DNA of 60,127 nucleotides from an uncultured Acidobacteriota bacterium (GCA_947259165.1 CAMYKY010000028.1:1-60127), one strand, 5' to 3'. Positions 17,150-26,258 are shown, numbered from the stretch's first letter. The notes: generated from the sequence alone by a model not told the origin. Program-made: numbers and translations.

Positions 17150-18445
17150 TCACCCGAACACCTCAGCCCGGGCGGCGCGATCCCTCAAATCCACGGCGTA
17201 CAGCACAAACCCCAGCGAGATGAGAAATATCTTCCACGCCCCCCCGCTCTCGCCCCAGCCAGCACCGTTCGAGAAGAACATCACCGCGAGGCTACCGAGA
17301 GAAGCCGCAAGATACGCGCGATGCCCGAAGCCCTCTCGCGTCGCGACGACGAGATGGTAGACGAGCATGAGAGCGGCGAGGGCGAAGAAGAAGCCCGTTG
17401 ACGTCAGCTCCCAGCGCCAACCGTTCACCGCCGTTAGCGGCGCCACCATCGCGGAGAGAATTGGCGGCCCAATCAAGACCGCGCCTTGCGGGTAAGCGGC
17501 GAAGAGCTTCGTTGTGGCACGCGCGAATGGCAGCACCAAGAGCGCGAACATACAAAGCGTCGTGAACGATGTGAACCGAGCCGGTCCCCACGCTTCCAGC
17601 TCGACGACAACCGAGGCGAGCGCCACCGCCAGACCCATCCCGCCGAGAAAGCTCGTTTTGCGCACCATCGACTTCGACCACCCCAAACGCACCAGCGTCA
17701 TGGCAAAAACGACGCCCGCTAGCACCATGAGCAACATCGAAGTGACTAACAGCGCTCCCGCGTCGCCGCTCGGGATCAAGCGGTCCGGAAGTCGCGTCGC
17801 ACCGATGACAACGACGACGCACAAGAAAACCCATCGCTGGGCCGGCACGAGACCCACCGCACCGAGGCGAGACGCCGGGACGTGAAGGAACTTCGCCTGA
17901 AGCAGCAAAAACCGTAGGAACGAAACGGCCGAGAGCAAAATGAGAGCCACTCGAACAGATGCATACGGGACTCCGGCGCCATCCCACACAAAAACGATCG
18001 CGAATACACCGACCGAAGCCTGCAAGGCTCCGCGAATAGCGCCCTGCATCGCGGTCCCGGCGTCGCTGCCAGCTTCAGGTAGGTAGTAGGTGGCGGCGCG
18101 ACCCCCGGCACGCACGGTCACAGCGGCGCCGACAACGGAGCACGCGATCCAAAGCAAGAGGTCCCCGCGGCCCACGGAAGCAAATCGCCCCCCCCAAGCC
18201 ACGAGGGCGACCGCAGGCAACCCGATCCAGAGTCGGAGAGGTCGGGCCGACAACGGCGCGAAAACGAACCCCAGCGCGGCCAGAGCGAGAATGAAACGCC
18301 GCTCGTCGGTTAGCTGAGGTCGGTAGAAATAGACCAGTATCGAGCCGGTGACGAGAAGCGCGGCGAGAAGCGCTTCACTCTGCCACGAGGTCGAGGTCCT
18401 TATAGAAGAACTCTCGCTGGATGTCACTAAACGGCTTTCCGTCAA
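17150..18445 (-). CDS. Polytopic membrane protein of unknown function
   Basis: This protein of up to 431 residues has about eleven or twelve hydrophobic helices starting near residue 25. I do not recognise the family. The first plausible starts are an ATG at 18445 or a GTG at 18427. Both lie inside the end of the transglutaminase gene, giving a 53-71 bp overlap, so expression is probably coupled to it. The stop codon falls within CCCCTCACCCG, the same 11-mer that begins the hairpin element at 11001. Position at the end of the molybdenum-hydroxylase operon suggests an envelope or transport role, but that is inference. Confidence 0.75.
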   Translation of the reverse strand: MTESRLVTSSESSSIRTSTSWQSEALLAALLVTGSILVYFYRPQLTDERRFILALAALGFVFAPLSARPLRLWIGLPAVALVAWGGRFASVGRGDLLLWIACSVVGAAVTVRAGGRAATYYLPEAGSDAGTAMQGAIRGALQASVGVFAIVFVWDGAGVPYASVRVALILLSAVSFLRFLLLQAKFLHVPASRLGAVGLVPAQRWVFLCVVVVIGATRLPDRLIPSGDAGALLVTSMLLMVLAGVVFAMTLVRLGWSKSMVRKTSFLGGMGLAVALASVVVELEAWGPARFTSFTTLCMFALLVLPFARATTKLFAAYPQGAVLIGPPILSAMVAPLTAVNGWRWELTSTGFFFALAALMLVYHLVVATREGFGHRAYLAASLGSLAVMFFSNGAGWGESGGAWKIFLISLGFVLYAVDLRDRAARAEVFG

Positions 18446-19355
18446 TCTCGGCGTACGGGTAGATGAAATAATTCAAAGGCTCCCCGGCTTGCAGCGGGTT
18501 GAGCTTGATATCTCGCCCGATCGTGAACTCCACCCGGTTCTCATCGTGAGCACCGAAGAAATAGTCGCGCTGGTCGGGGTGCAGATTCGCCTCCGAGCTG
18601 TCGACCGGCACCCAGCCGAAACCGGGAACGTAGAACTCCGCCCAGCAGTGGTAGCCTTCGATCTGCCCCTCGCCGCGTTCGACGGGAATGGGAAACCCGA
18701 TTTGGAATTTCGCCGGGATCCCGACCGCACGGGCGAAGCCGATGAACACGGTGTGGAAGTCGGTGCAGTCGCCACGCTTGGCGTCGCAAGCGTAATAGAG
18801 GTCGCCCTGCCCCCAGCCGGTGCCGCTTTGGTCGAATGCCAGATTGTCGACGGTGTAGTCGAAGATCGCCTTCGCCTTCTCCACGACGGTCGTCTTCCCT
18901 TCGATCACCTCTTCCGCCTGCTCACGGATGAAATCGTCGATAGGTACGAGCCGGTCCGGCCGCAGCCACCGCGATGCTCCCGACTCGAGCCATCCCTCCG
19001 GGTCCTCGAAGGCCACGAAGTCGCTCTCATGGTGCTCCTGCCGCGTCACCCGGAACGACATCTCGACCCGAACCTGCTCGAGGTCAGCGGCGGGTGTCGA
19101 CAAAAACAACATCGAGTTCCGGTAGGCGTACTCTTGATAGAGCTTCGTTGGAACCGAGGATTGGATCGAGATCAGGCGAACGTCCTGATAGTCCCCGCTC
19201 TTCGGATACGGCAGCCACATCTGCACCTTCGCCGCGCCCTCGGGTACGTCCAGCGCCGCGACGTAGCTGAGCTCGAAGCTCCGCTCCCGCGGCTGGGCGT
19301 GAAGAGAAGCCACCGCAAGCGTCGCGAACATCCAAGCCGTCACGAGGGGTCTCAT
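18375..19355 (-). CDS. Secreted transglutaminase-like protein
   Basis: This 326-residue protein has a signal peptide (MRPLVTAWMFATLAVASLHAQ). A transglutaminase/protease-like core carries Cys in KRGDCTDFHTVFIGFARA, His in EGYHCWAEFYVPGFG and Asp in VPVDSSEA, the expected triad. An upstream beta-rich domain (YVAALDVPEGAAKVQMWLPYP) is common in this family. The ATG overlaps the xdhC stop (ATGA), so it belongs to the molybdenum-hydroxylase transcription unit. Members of this fold are often peptidases rather than cross-linkers; the substrate is unknown. The gene end overlaps the following membrane-protein gene. Confidence 0.88.
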   Translation of the reverse strand: MRPLVTAWMFATLAVASLHAQPRERSFELSYVAALDVPEGAAKVQMWLPYPKSGDYQDVRLISIQSSVPTKLYQEYAYRNSMLFLSTPAADLEQVRVEMSFRVTRQEHHESDFVAFEDPEGWLESGASRWLRPDRLVPIDDFIREQAEEVIEGKTTVVEKAKAIFDYTVDNLAFDQSGTGWGQGDLYYACDAKRGDCTDFHTVFIGFARAVGIPAKFQIGFPIPVERGEGQIEGYHCWAEFYVPGFGWVPVDSSEANLHPDQRDYFFGAHDENRVEFTIGRDIKLNPLQAGEPLNYFIYPYAEIDGKPFSDIQREFFYKDLDLVAE

Positions 19356-20410
19356 ACCAACATCCCATTGCGAGCGGCAACGATCTCCGCCATCACCGAA
19401 AGCGCGATTTCTTCCGGCGAGCGAGAGCCAATCCGGAGACCGATGGGAGCGTGCAGACGCTCGAGCTCCGCTTCGCTGACACCGCGCTCGAGAAGGCGTT
19501 TCCGACGCTTCTCGTGCGTTCGCTTGCTGCCGAGCGCGCCCACGTAGAATGCGTCGCTGGGAAGCGCGACCTCGAGCGCCGGATCGTCGAGCTTGGGATC
19601 GTGGGTCAGCGTCGTCACCGCGGTCGAGCGGTTCAGCCCCAACTCCTTCAACGCCGTATCAGGCCACTGCCGAATGAGCTGGCCCGCATGCGGGAAGCGC
19701 TCATCACTCCCGAACACGCCCCGCGGATCGACGACGATGGTGCGATAGCCGAGCGCATCCGCCATCGTCGTCAAGGCGACCGAGACATGAACGCCCCCGA
19801 CCATCACCAGCACCGGTGGCGGCAACTCGACATCGACAAACACTTCGTGCTCATCCACCGAAACCTGACCCGACCGCCCTGCTTCCAAGGCCCGACCCGC
19901 GGCCTCGGCAATCGCGTCACCAAGGGGAGTTGGATTGCTCTCCCCCGTGGTCCTCCGTGCTTTCTTGGTGAGATCGTCTGCGCCGCTGTCCCCGATGACA
20001 ACCGTCTGCCCCAAAAACTCGCCTTGGATGACCGTAGCCTTGGCAATCGCCCGCTCGTCGCGAAGGGCGCTCCTGAATGCATCGTAGGTGGCGTCGGTCA
20101 ACCTCTCCAGGAAAATCTCGATCGTGCCGCCGCACGAAAGCCCCACGTCCCACGCGGTCTCGTCCGTAACCCCGAATCGAAGGAGTTTCGGCTCTCCAGT
20201 CTCCAGAACTTCGCGGCCTTGTTCGACCACCGCCGATTCCACGCAACCGCCGCTAACCGAGCCGGTGATGCGGGCGTCGCGGGTGAGCGCCATTTTCGCG
20301 CCCGGCCCTCTTGGCCCCGAGCCCCAGGTGCGGACGACCGTAGCCAGGACGACGTCCTCGCCCTCTTCGCGCCACCGATCCACGTCAGCGGCAATGTCGC
20401 GAATACTCAT
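19352..20410 (-). CDS. XdhC/CoxI family molybdenum-hydroxylase maturation factor
   Basis: This is a full-length 352-residue XdhC. The N-terminal domain has the pattern TWGSGPRGPGAKMALTRD and SVSGGCVESAVV, followed by GLSCGGTIEIFLE. The C-terminal Rossmann domain holds VMVGGVHVSVALTTMADALGY and ends with PIGLRIGSRSPEEIALSVMAEIVA. XdhC proteins bind molybdenum cofactor and help insert the sulfurated form into xanthine-oxidase-family enzymes. Its ATG overlaps the stop of the broken coxE (ATGA), and its stop overlaps the transglutaminase start. It presumably serves the hydroxylase encoded upstream. Confidence 0.92.
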   Translation of the reverse strand: MSIRDIAADVDRWREEGEDVVLATVVRTWGSGPRGPGAKMALTRDARITGSVSGGCVESAVVEQGREVLETGEPKLLRFGVTDETAWDVGLSCGGTIEIFLERLTDATYDAFRSALRDERAIAKATVIQGEFLGQTVVIGDSGADDLTKKARRTTGESNPTPLGDAIAEAAGRALEAGRSGQVSVDEHEVFVDVELPPPVLVMVGGVHVSVALTTMADALGYRTIVVDPRGVFGSDERFPHAGQLIRQWPDTALKELGLNRSTAVTTLTHDPKLDDPALEVALPSDAFYVGALGSKRTHEKRRKRLLERGVSEAELERLHAPIGLRIGSRSPEEIALSVMAEIVAARNGMLV

Positions 20411-21404
20411 CGACGTCCAAGCCTCTCTAGATGCGTGGCCAGCTCCTCCAGGCTCTTCAGATTATGCACCGGAAGGAAGTCGTCCACATAAGGTAGCGCT
20501 GCCACCATACCCCGCGTCAGCGGCTCGTACTCTGGCGAGCCGAGAAGTGGGTTGAGCCATATCAGGCGGTGACAGCTGCGGCGCAATCGGTCGACCTCTT
20601 TCGACAGGAGTGCTGGCTCTCCCCGGTCCCATCCGTCACTGATGAGGAGCACGATCGCACCGCCGCCGAGCACTCGCCGCGCCCAATCGTAGTTGAAACG
20701 TTCGAGGCTTTCGCCGATTCGGGTGCCACCCGACCAGTCGGTGACCGCATGGGAAACGTCCGAAAGCGCCTGCTCGATATCACGCTGGCGCATGTGCCGA
20801 CTCAATCGGGTGAGACGGGTCCCGAACGCGAACGCCTCCACGCGCTGCGTGAGTCCCTGCGTCAGGCTGTAAATGAAATGAAGAAGCAACCGGGTGTAGC
20901 GCTCCATCGAGCCGCTGATGTCTCCTGGATCAATCGCTGAACCTCGTCGAGCTCGGATTCGCTCAGATCGGAGAAATCGCGTGTCCTGAGTGCATCACGC
21001 TCGCTGTAGGTTTTCGTCAGCTCGATGACTTGGCGCGTCTCCGCGTCTTCGGGTAGCGACTCGGGGGAGGGCTCGGGCCGAATGTTCGGAGTCACGGTGA
21101 GCGGCTTTGGCGGCGAGCGACGCACGCGGCGTCCTTTTATCTCGACGAGCTTCCATTCGCCGAGCGGCTTTTGCCAAAACATCGCGAACGCCTCGTCGAA
21201 GAGCGGGACGTCGTCGCGGCGGTGGACGAGGAGCGAGCGCGCGGCGTGGTAGAAGTCCGAGCGAACACCGACCTCGACGTGCGAAAGCGCCTGGACGAGG
21301 TCGATCATGCGCCCAGGGTTGACGTCGAGTCCCAGCCCACGGAGTACCCGGCCGAACAGAACGAGGTTGCGAAGAAGATGGCGCCCTTCGGCCTCGGGAA
21401 CCAC
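20407..21404 (-). pseudogene. CoxE-like VWA protein, broken by internal deletion and frameshift
   Basis: Two frames cover one gene. Residues from GTG 21404 encode a normal CoxE N-terminal half (LVLFGRVLRGLGLDVNPGRM to SDLSESELDEVQRLIQ). The frame then runs into nonsense and stops at 20862. The C-terminal VWA half is in another frame: DISGSMERYTRLLLHFIYSL with intact MIDAS DxSGS, later GGTRIGESL and LLISDGWD, ending at 20407. Roughly 45-60 residues normally found between these parts, including the hydrophobic first VWA strand, are missing at about 20905-20925. The gene therefore cannot make a complete CoxE unless this is an assembly error. Flanking genes still overlap it by 4 bp or abut it. 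Confidence 0.85.
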
Positions 21405-22301
21405 CTAGCCCGCCGCCTGCACGCGTCCCAGGATCGCCTGCGTCTGATCCCCCTTCACACGATCCACGTCGTCGCGGTATTTGAGCAGCGCTCCCAGCGT
21501 GTCCTCGACGATGCTCTCGTCGAGTGCCTCTTTGTCCAGGGCAACGAGCGCGTTGACCCAATCGAGCGTCTCGGCAACGCCGGGTACCTTGTACAGCTCC
21601 ATGCGTCGTAGCTCCTGAACGAACCGCGTCACTTGGCTCGACAATTGCGCCGACGCGTGAGGAAGCTTCGCCCGTACGATCTCGAGCTCTTTCTGGAAGG
21701 TCGGGTAGTCGATCCAAAAGTACAAACAGCGTCGTTTGAGTGCGTCATGTACTTCGCGGGTTCGATTCGATGTCACCACGACGACAGGCGGACGCTCAGC
21801 CTTGAAGGTCCCGATCTCGGGAATCGTCACTTGGAAATCAGAGAGGAGCTCGAGTAAGTAGGCCTCGAACTCCTCATCGCTGCGGTCGACCTCGTCGATG
21901 AGAAGAACCGGAGCCTTGCTTGCTGATGCGTCGATGGCCTTGAGCAAGGGTCGCTTCAGCAAGAACTCGGCTCCGAACAGGTCTTTCTCTTCGAGCTTCT
22001 CGCCGCGGCTCTCCGCCAAACGGATATGCATCATCTGACGCGTGTAGTTCCACTCGTAGACGGCCTGACTCACGTCGAGCCCTTCGTAGCACTGGAGTCG
22101 AATGAGCTCGGTATCCAGGAGCTCCGTCAGCACCTTCGCAATTTCCGTTTTGCCGACACCGGCCTCCCCTTCGAGAAACAGAGGCCGGCCGAGCTTGAGC
22201 GCAAGAAAGATGGCCGTCGCGAGACCTCGGTCGGCGATGTAGAGCTTGTCCCGCAGTTGAGCTTGAAGCTCCTCGATGGAGCTCAAATCAGCATTCAGCA
22301 T
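21405..22301 (-). CDS. CoxD/MoxR-type AAA+ ATPase
   Basis: This 298-residue AAA+ protein has Walker A FLEGEAGVGKTEIAK near residue 45, Walker B APVLLIDEVDRSDEEFEAYLLELLSDF, and TSNRTREVHDALKRRCLYFWIDYP typical of CoxD. It is encoded between the hydroxylase subunits and CoxE. CoxD with CoxE is needed for copper/sulfur assembly of CO dehydrogenase in the studied Oligotropha system; here the CoxE partner gene is broken. The in-frame ATG is the middle one of three supplied by an ATGCTGA repeat array. The stop directly abuts the GTG of coxE. Confidence 0.92.
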   Translation of the reverse strand: MLNADLSSIEELQAQLRDKLYIADRGLATAIFLALKLGRPLFLEGEAGVGKTEIAKVLTELLDTELIRLQCYEGLDVSQAVYEWNYTRQMMHIRLAESRGEKLEEKDLFGAEFLLKRPLLKAIDASASKAPVLLIDEVDRSDEEFEAYLLELLSDFQVTIPEIGTFKAERPPVVVVTSNRTREVHDALKRRCLYFWIDYPTFQKELEIVRAKLPHASAQLSSQVTRFVQELRRMELYKVPGVAETLDWVNALVALDKEALDESIVEDTLGALLKYRDDVDRVKGDQTQAILGRVQAAG

Positions 22302-22315
22302 TCAGCATTCAGCGT
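22288..22315 (-). repeat. ATGCTGA heptamer array providing the coxD start codon
   Basis: On the minus strand, three exact ATGCTGA units follow one variant (ACGCTGA). They lie between the coxM stop (22318-22316) and the coxD coding sequence. Each unit has an ATG and a TGA. ATGs fall at 22308, 22301 and 22294 in three different frames; only 22301 continues into CoxD, the others stop within three to seven codons. Confidence 0.93.
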
Positions 22316-23188
22316 TCACTTCTGTTTCTTGGCCCGGCTAACAGCTTCGGTCAAAGCGCGGCGCGAGAGCACCGTCGCGAGATGCGTTCGGTACTCGCCG
22401 GAAGCGTACACATCACCCAGTGGATACTCCAACGCTGCGGGCACGTCTTCGCAGGCCTCAGAGATAGCTTTCGTGGATGGGGGCTGCCCGGCGAGCGACG
22501 CGTCGACGCTTTCCACCAGGACCGGCGTCGACGTGACCCCACCGATCGCGAGTCGAGCCTCCTTCACGACACCGTTTTTCAAAGCGACAAAAGCGGCGAC
22601 GCCGACGACGGCGTAGCTCGAAGCCGGATGCCGATGCTTGAGGTAGCACGCGCCCTGCCCCGCCTTCATGGCAGGAACGCTGACCTCGGTGAGCACCTCG
22701 CCTGCCTTCAAGCCCGTCGTGAAGAGATCAACGAAGAACTCGTCCGCCGGGATCTTGCGCTTTCCCTTGGCTCCTGTGGCAACGATGTCCGCATCGAGGG
22801 CCAGCAAGACCGTGGGGTAGTCCGCGGCTGGATCCGCGTGCGCGAGGCTGCCACCGATGGTGCCGCGATTGCGAACCTGGATATCGCCAATGTGGCCAGC
22901 GGTCTCGCTAAGAACCGGACAGGTTTTGTGCAGATCTTTCGAGCTCTCGACAGCCGCGTGCGTCGTCATCCCGCCGATCCTGACGCCGGATTTCGACGCT
23001 TTGATCCCGTCGAGACCTCTGATCCGCGCAATATCGATGACCGCCGATGGCGAGCTCACTCGAAGCTTCATCGCAGGGATCAAGCTGTGCCCCCCAGCGA
23101 GAAGCTTCGCGTCTTTGTGCTTCCGCAGAAGCGTGATGGCTTCTTTGAGGTTCTTCGGACGGTAGTAATCGAAACTCGTTGAGTACAT
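22316..23188 (-). CDS. Molybdenum hydroxylase FAD-binding (medium) subunit
   Basis: This 290-residue protein belongs to the CoxM/CutM family. The two FAD pyrophosphate motifs are visible, AGGHSLIPAMKLR near residue 33 and TIGGSLAHADPAADYP near residue 111. The CO-dehydrogenase C-terminal domain follows. It passes electrons from the 2Fe-2S subunit via FAD to an acceptor. The gene lies three bases downstream of the large subunit stop. Its own TGA leads directly into the heptamer array before coxD. Confidence 0.93.
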   Translation of the reverse strand: MYSTSFDYYRPKNLKEAITLLRKHKDAKLLAGGHSLIPAMKLRVSSPSAVIDIARIRGLDGIKASKSGVRIGGMTTHAAVESSKDLHKTCPVLSETAGHIGDIQVRNRGTIGGSLAHADPAADYPTVLLALDADIVATGAKGKRKIPADEFFVDLFTTGLKAGEVLTEVSVPAMKAGQGACYLKHRHPASSYAVVGVAAFVALKNGVVKEARLAIGGVTSTPVLVESVDASLAGQPPSTKAISEACEDVPAALEYPLGDVYASGEYRTHLATVLSRRALTEAVSRAKKQK

Positions 23189-23191
23189 ATC

Positions 23192-25579
23192 TCAATCTCC
23201 CCCGAAATATTCGACCTTGGCCGTTGTTCGCTGACCCACGGCGGAGATCGCATTCCAGATCTTTTCCGGTGTCAACGGCATGTCGAGATGACGAATGCCA
23301 AGCGGTGCCAGCGCGTCCATGACGGCGTTCGCGATACATACCGTGCTCGCGATTGTGCCCATCTCCCCAGCGCCTTTGACACCGAGCGGGTTGTGAGGCG
23401 ACGGTGTCTCGACGCGACCGATCTCGAACCTCGGGAAAGCGTGCGCCCGAGGCATCGCGTACTCCATGAGCGACGCGGTCAAAAGCTGGCCGTTCTCGTC
23501 GTACACGCCTTGCTCCCACAACGCCTGTCCGGCACCTTGCGCGATGCCGCCCTGAATCTGAGCTTCCACGAGCATCGGGTTAATGACGTTTCCGACATCG
23601 TCGACCGCGATGTAGCGTTGGATGTCGACTTCACCCGTCTCCGGATCGATCTCGACTTGAGCGATGTGAGCGCTGTTCGGAAAGGTGAAGTTCGCCGGAT
23701 CGTAGAACGAGGTTTCGTCGAGGCCAGGCTCGAGACCTTCCGGAAGGTTGTGTGCCGAGTAGGCGGCGAAGGCCAGCTCCCCGAACGGTTTGGCCTTGTC
23801 GGGCGAGCCCTTCACATAGACCTTACCTTCTTTCTGGTCGTAGACCATATCCTCGACGGACGCCTCCAATTGATGGGCTGCGATCTTCTTGAGCTTCTCG
23901 CGGACCTTCTCCGCACTCTTCACGAGCGCGCTGCCACCCACCGCGGCGCTGCGGCTTCCGTACGTTCCCATCCCGAACGGAATCCGACCCGTGTCGCCGT
24001 GGACAACCTCGATATCACCCATGTCGATACCGAGCTCATCAGCGATGATTTGAGCGAACGTCGTTTCGTGCCCCTGGCCGTGGGAGTGAGAGCCCGTCAG
24101 AACGGTCACCTTCCCCGAGGGATGGACCCGAACAACACCGCTCTCCCAAAACCCGACAGCAGAGCCGAGCGCGCCTGCGACTGCAGATGGGGCCGGACCG
24201 CTCGCCTCGATGCAACCACTCACGCCGACTCCAACGAGCCGACCCGAGCTCCGAGCTTCGTCTTGGTCGCTGCGCATCTTCGTGTAGTTCGCGATCGAAG
24301 TCGCCTTGTCGAAGATCGCGTGGTAGTCACCACTATCGTATTGGAGCGCCACCGGGGTCTGATACGGGAACTCGTCCTTGCCGATGAAGTTCTTGCGTCG
24401 CAGCTCCACTGGATCCATACCCAGCTCATGAGCTGCGACGTCCACGAGGCGCTCGATCACGTACGAGGCTTCGGGTCGCCCCGCGCCACGGTACGCATCC
24501 ACCGGCACCGTGTTCGTGATGGTGCCGAACACTTCGCCCCATACGCCCTTCATCTTATAGAGCCCGGCGAACAAGGTGATGTAAAACGCCGTCGGGATGA
24601 GAGGTGCGAACGTCGAAAGATACCCGCCCATGTTTGCCCACGTCGAGACGTGAACTCCGGAGATCTCGCCGTCTTTCTTGAGAGCCATCCTCGCTAGGGT
24701 AATGTGGTCTCGCCCTTGCGAGTCGGTCACCGACGATTCCGACCGTGTCGCCACCCATTTCGCAGGACGGTTGATCTCACGCGCGATCCAAGGCGTGATG
24801 ACCTCCTCCGGGTAGTGGAAAATCTTGCTCCCAAAGCCACCGCCCACATCCGGCGAGATCACACGCAGCCGGTTCTCCGGAATGCCTAGAGTGAACGCGC
24901 TCAAAAGAAGCCGAATCGGCTGCGGGTTCTGGCTCGTCGTCCAGACCGTCATTTCTTCCGTCGCGTGGTTCCATTGAGCGACACAGGCGCGCGGCTCCAT
25001 CGCGTTGGCGATGAGTCGTTGGTTCGTGAGCTCGAGATCGACGATATGGTCGGCTTCGGAGAATGCCTTATCGCAAGCCTCTTTGTCACCGAGCGACCAC
25101 TCAAAGCTCGTGTTCTCGGCAACGTTGTCATGAATCTGGGGTACTCCGACATCGGTCGTCTTGCGCGCGTCGACGACGGCGGGAAGTGGCTCATACGAAA
25201 CGTCGATGAGCTCCACGGCATCCGCCGCGATGTAGGGATGTTCAGCGGCGACGACGGCAATACCGTCGCCGACGTGCCGGGCTTTATCGACCGTGAGCGC
25301 TTGTCGGACAGGGATTTGGATGTCCGGCACATTCCAGCCGCACGGCATCACCCCGACGCCACTATCGATGAGGTCTTGTCCAGTGAACACCGCAACGACA
25401 CCCGGATGCGCTTTCGCTTTCTTCGTATTGATCTTCGTGATCTTCGCGTGTCCGTAAGGACTTCTTTTGACCGCGAGGTAGACCATCTTGGGAAGCTCGA
25501 TATTGGCGACGTAGGCGCCCTTGCCCTGGATGAATCTCGGGTCTTCGACGCGCTTAACGCTCGAACCTACGTAGCCCAT
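23192..25579 (-). CDS. Molybdenum hydroxylase large subunit, form-II CoxL-like
   Basis: This 795-residue xanthine-oxidase-family catalytic subunit starts at [16 protein letters not shown], whose ATG overlaps the coxS stop (TAATG). The upstream in-frame extension lies inside coxS and is not homologous. Molybdopterin-binding motifs include DVGGGFGSK and GSHSHGQGHETTFAQI. The catalytic Glu is in GVKGAGEMGT near residue 735. The active-site loop reads AYRGAGR near residue 360. Genuine CO dehydrogenase (form I) has AYRCSFR, so this is form II, whose substrates are often not CO. True CO oxidation should not be assumed. Confidence 0.93.
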   Translation of the reverse strand: MGYVGSSVKRVEDPRFIQGKGAYVANIELPKMVYLAVKRSPYGHAKITKINTKKAKAHPGVVAVFTGQDLIDSGVGVMPCGWNVPDIQIPVRQALTVDKARHVGDGIAVVAAEHPYIAADAVELIDVSYEPLPAVVDARKTTDVGVPQIHDNVAENTSFEWSLGDKEACDKAFSEADHIVDLELTNQRLIANAMEPRACVAQWNHATEEMTVWTTSQNPQPIRLLLSAFTLGIPENRLRVISPDVGGGFGSKIFHYPEEVITPWIAREINRPAKWVATRSESSVTDSQGRDHITLARMALKKDGEISGVHVSTWANMGGYLSTFAPLIPTAFYITLFAGLYKMKGVWGEVFGTITNTVPVDAYRGAGRPEASYVIERLVDVAAHELGMDPVELRRKNFIGKDEFPYQTPVALQYDSGDYHAIFDKATSIANYTKMRSDQDEARSSGRLVGVGVSGCIEASGPAPSAVAGALGSAVGFWESGVVRVHPSGKVTVLTGSHSHGQGHETTFAQIIADELGIDMGDIEVVHGDTGRIPFGMGTYGSRSAAVGGSALVKSAEKVREKLKKIAAHQLEASVEDMVYDQKEGKVYVKGSPDKAKPFGELAFAAYSAHNLPEGLEPGLDETSFYDPANFTFPNSAHIAQVEIDPETGEVDIQRYIAVDDVGNVINPMLVEAQIQGGIAQGAGQALWEQGVYDENGQLLTASLMEYAMPRAHAFPRFEIGRVETPSPHNPLGVKGAGEMGTIASTVCIANAVMDALAPLGIRHLDMPLTPEKIWNAISAVGQRTTAKVEYFGGD

Positions 25580-26079
25580 TACGCCGCTCCCTTCTTGCTC
25601 GCCCGTTTCTTGGCAGGCTTGGCGCTTTGGGCCGCCACAATCGATTTCACGATGTTCTCGTAGCCCGTGCACCGGCAGATGTTGCCCTCGAGGCCGTGAC
25701 GAACCTCGTGTTCATCGGCGCGCGGATTCTTTTTGAGAATCTCGGTCGCCGTCAGAATCATGCCTGGCGTACAAAAACCGCACTGCAGACCGTGGTTGTC
25801 CCAAAACGCCTGCTGGATCGGGTGCAGCTCGCCGTCTTGAGCCAACCCTTCGATCGTGGTGATGTCGCTGCCATCCGCCTGGACAGCCAGGACCGTGCAC
25901 GATTTCACCGCTTCTCCGTCGATGAGAACCGTGCACGAGCCGCATTGACTCGTATCGCAACCGACATTGGTGCCCGTGAGACCCAGAACATCGCGAAGGT
26001 AGTGCACCAACAGCAACCGGGGCTCGACTTCGCTGGAAGTCGCGCTCCCGTTAACTGCGATGCTGACGGGTAGTTTCAT
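25579..26079 (-). CDS. Molybdenum hydroxylase 2Fe-2S (small) subunit
   Basis: This 166-residue iron-sulfur protein binds two 2Fe-2S clusters. The plant-type cluster uses Cys41, Cys46, Cys49 and Cys61 (CDTSQCGSC and C). The second uses Cys100, Cys103, Cys135 and Cys137 (CGFC and CRC). A Lys/Ala-rich C-terminal tail ([14 protein letters not shown]) extends past the usual end. It is the first gene of the operon; the 180-bp gap upstream should carry the promoter, where I could not pick convincing -35/-10 boxes. Confidence 0.94.
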   Translation of the reverse strand: MKLPVSIAVNGSATSSEVEPRLLLVHYLRDVLGLTGTNVGCDTSQCGSCTVLIDGEAVKSCTVLAVQADGSDITTIEGLAQDGELHPIQQAFWDNHGLQCGFCTPGMILTATEILKKNPRADEHEVRHGLEGNICRCTGYENIVKSIVAAQSAKPAKKRASKKGAA

Positions 26080-26258
26080 GAGAGCTCTCCTCGAAAGTCC
26101 ATTCGCGCAAGCTCGCGCAGGCTGCCGAGGTGGCCACGGACAACCCGCCTGAGGACGAACAACGAACGAACTGCATCAAACAATTTGGATGAACGCATTT
26201 CGCCAAAGGGGCGAGCGCGCAAGATACTACAGGTAGGCTGGATCGTTCCAGTGGGGAA

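Noticed and set aside
18348-19547. A 399-codon plus-strand frame opposite the transglutaminase
   Set aside because: The opposite strand has a signal peptide and a complete Cys-His-Asp triad; the plus frame shows no motif.
22288-22315. The heptamer array as a phase-variation on/off switch
   Set aside because: Whenever at least two units are present the second-last ATG is in frame with CoxD, so gain or loss of units would not turn the gene off; only modulation is plausible.
5187-22315. Short tandem arrays as CRISPR
   Set aside because: Units are 6-7 bp without spacers and no cas genes are present.
23288-24697. A 469-codon open frame on the plus strand opposite the molybdenum hydroxylase large subunit
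   Set aside because: It is exactly antisense to a strongly conserved gene, is rich in Arg/His with no domain, and reflects high GC at third positions.
23192-26079. Annotation of the S-L-M operon as genuine aerobic CO dehydrogenase
   Set aside because: The active-site loop is AYRGAGR, not AYRCSFR, so CO oxidation cannot be claimed.
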